From an uncultured Dorea sp. (GTDB lineage Bacteria > Bacillota_A > Clostridia > Lachnospirales > Lachnospiraceae): a stretch of 5,964 bases of DNA. This document shows positions 5,570 through 5,964 of the stretch, piece after piece (positions within the stretch are counted from its first letter, which is position 1; every line of letters starts with the position of its first letter). Made by a program: the position numbers and the translations under genes. The stretch is from the NCBI GenBank assembly GCA_948468495.1, contig CAOKJI010000137.1, positions 1 through 5,964 of the forward strand, read 5' to 3'. The notes under the pieces were generated by a model that was not told the origin of the DNA, did not search any database, and saw only the letters and a list, made by a program, of their open reading frames with translations.

Positions 5570-5964
5570 ATGAAAACGGGTCTGATATCATCTTTACAAT
5601 TTTATTCTACCAAAGACGGTCCGGGCATCCGCACCACCGTATTCTGCGTCGGCTGCAATCTGCGCTGCGCCTGGTGCGCCAATCCGGAACTGATGCTTCC
5701 GGGAGAAAAATATATGTATTACCGGCAGCGCTGTATCAAATGCGGCACGTGCGTCTCTGCCTCCGGCGGCCATATTACTCTGGAGCCGGAGGGATGCGTC
5801 ATTGACCGGACCGCCCCTCTGGAATGGGAGGCGCTTGCCTCCCTGTGTTCCCAGAATGCCTACGAGAAGAAGGGGGAAGTCTGGAATACAGAAGAACTGT
5901 CAAAAAAACTGCTCCGGGACAAAGAATTTTACGACATATCCGGCGGCGGCGTTACCTTCTCCGG
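5570..5964 (+). CDS. Glycyl radical enzyme activating enzyme (radical SAM), N-terminal part (3' truncated by window edge)
   Basis: Radical S-adenosylmethionine enzyme that installs the glycyl radical on the GRE encoded just upstream. The window holds 131 codons of an expected total near 300. The start MKTGLISSLQFYSTKDGPG carries the family's DGPGIRT motif. The SAM cluster motif is Cys29-x3-Cys33-x2-Cys36 (CNLRCAWC), followed by the usual ANPE. A ferredoxin-like insert follows with Cys55, Cys58 and Cys61 (CIKCGTC), but the place of a fourth cysteine is Ser65 (VSAS). A lone Cys93 (LCSQNA) sits where a CPxxA motif is normal. This suggests one auxiliary iron-sulfur cluster rather than two, similar to my recollection of E. 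coli YbiY. Visible sequence ends in ISGGGVTFSG, the start of the SGGGVTxSGGEP motif that binds SAM. The start is fixed by AAGGAG at 7 bases. Function is secure; the cluster count is inference. Confidence 0.95.
   Translation, partial: MKTGLISSLQFYSTKDGPGIRTTVFCVGCNLRCAWCANPELMLPGEKYMYYRQRCIKCGTCVSASGGHITLEPEGCVIDRTAPLEWEALASLCSQNAYEKKGEVWNTEELSKKLLRDKEFYDISGGGVTFS

Noticed and set aside
1..5964. CRISPR array, insertion sequence, tRNA or rRNA gene
   Set aside because: No regularly spaced repeats, transposase, terminal inverted repeats or RNA-gene signatures were seen; the only clear repeats are the operator pair and the hairpins listed.

Overview
This window reads as a sugar-catabolism locus from an anaerobic, probably gut-dwelling Firmicute (Clostridia, Lachnospiraceae-like). 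The grounds are a beta-glucoside-type PTS permease with a C-terminal EIIA domain, strong AGGAGG ribosome binding sites, an O2-sensitive glycyl radical enzyme with its radical-SAM activase, and AT-rich intergenic DNA around coding DNA of roughly balanced composition. The taxonomic assignment is inference.

Layout. (1) Positions 3-752 (+): the 3' part of a PTS EIIBCA gene, cut by the left edge. (2) 753-1760 (+): an alpha/beta-hydrolase (HSL-type esterase) that starts on the base after the PTS stop codon. (3) 1764-1807: a perfect 16-bp hairpin between two converging genes. (4) 1826-2638 (-): a GntR-family (HutC/UTRA-type) regulator. (5) 2639-2834: a divergent control region with a 17-bp direct repeat, one copy of which sits inside a recognisable extended -10 promoter, followed by a leader hairpin. 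(6) 2835-3107 (+): an unrecognised 90-residue protein with two membrane segments. (7) 3131-5557 (+): an 808-residue glycyl radical enzyme (GRE). (8) 5570-5964 (+): its activating enzyme, cut by the right edge.

How it may work together. The PTS would import and phosphorylate a sugar or sugar-like compound, and the esterase could remove an acyl group from the same substrate. The GntR regulator, sensing the sugar phosphate through its UTRA domain, would release the divergent promoter and express the membrane protein, GRE and activase. The GRE has the catalytic Cys444, Glu446 and radical Gly783. By recall its motifs look most like E. coli YbiW, reported to open the ring of 1,5-anhydroglucitol-6-phosphate, rather than pyruvate formate-lyase, choline lyase or glycerol dehydratase. 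The best hypothesis is therefore a PTS-fed, radical C-O cleavage route for an anhydro- or deoxy-sugar phosphate. The exact substrate cannot be read from the sequence. The least explained part is the small membrane protein that leads the GRE operon.
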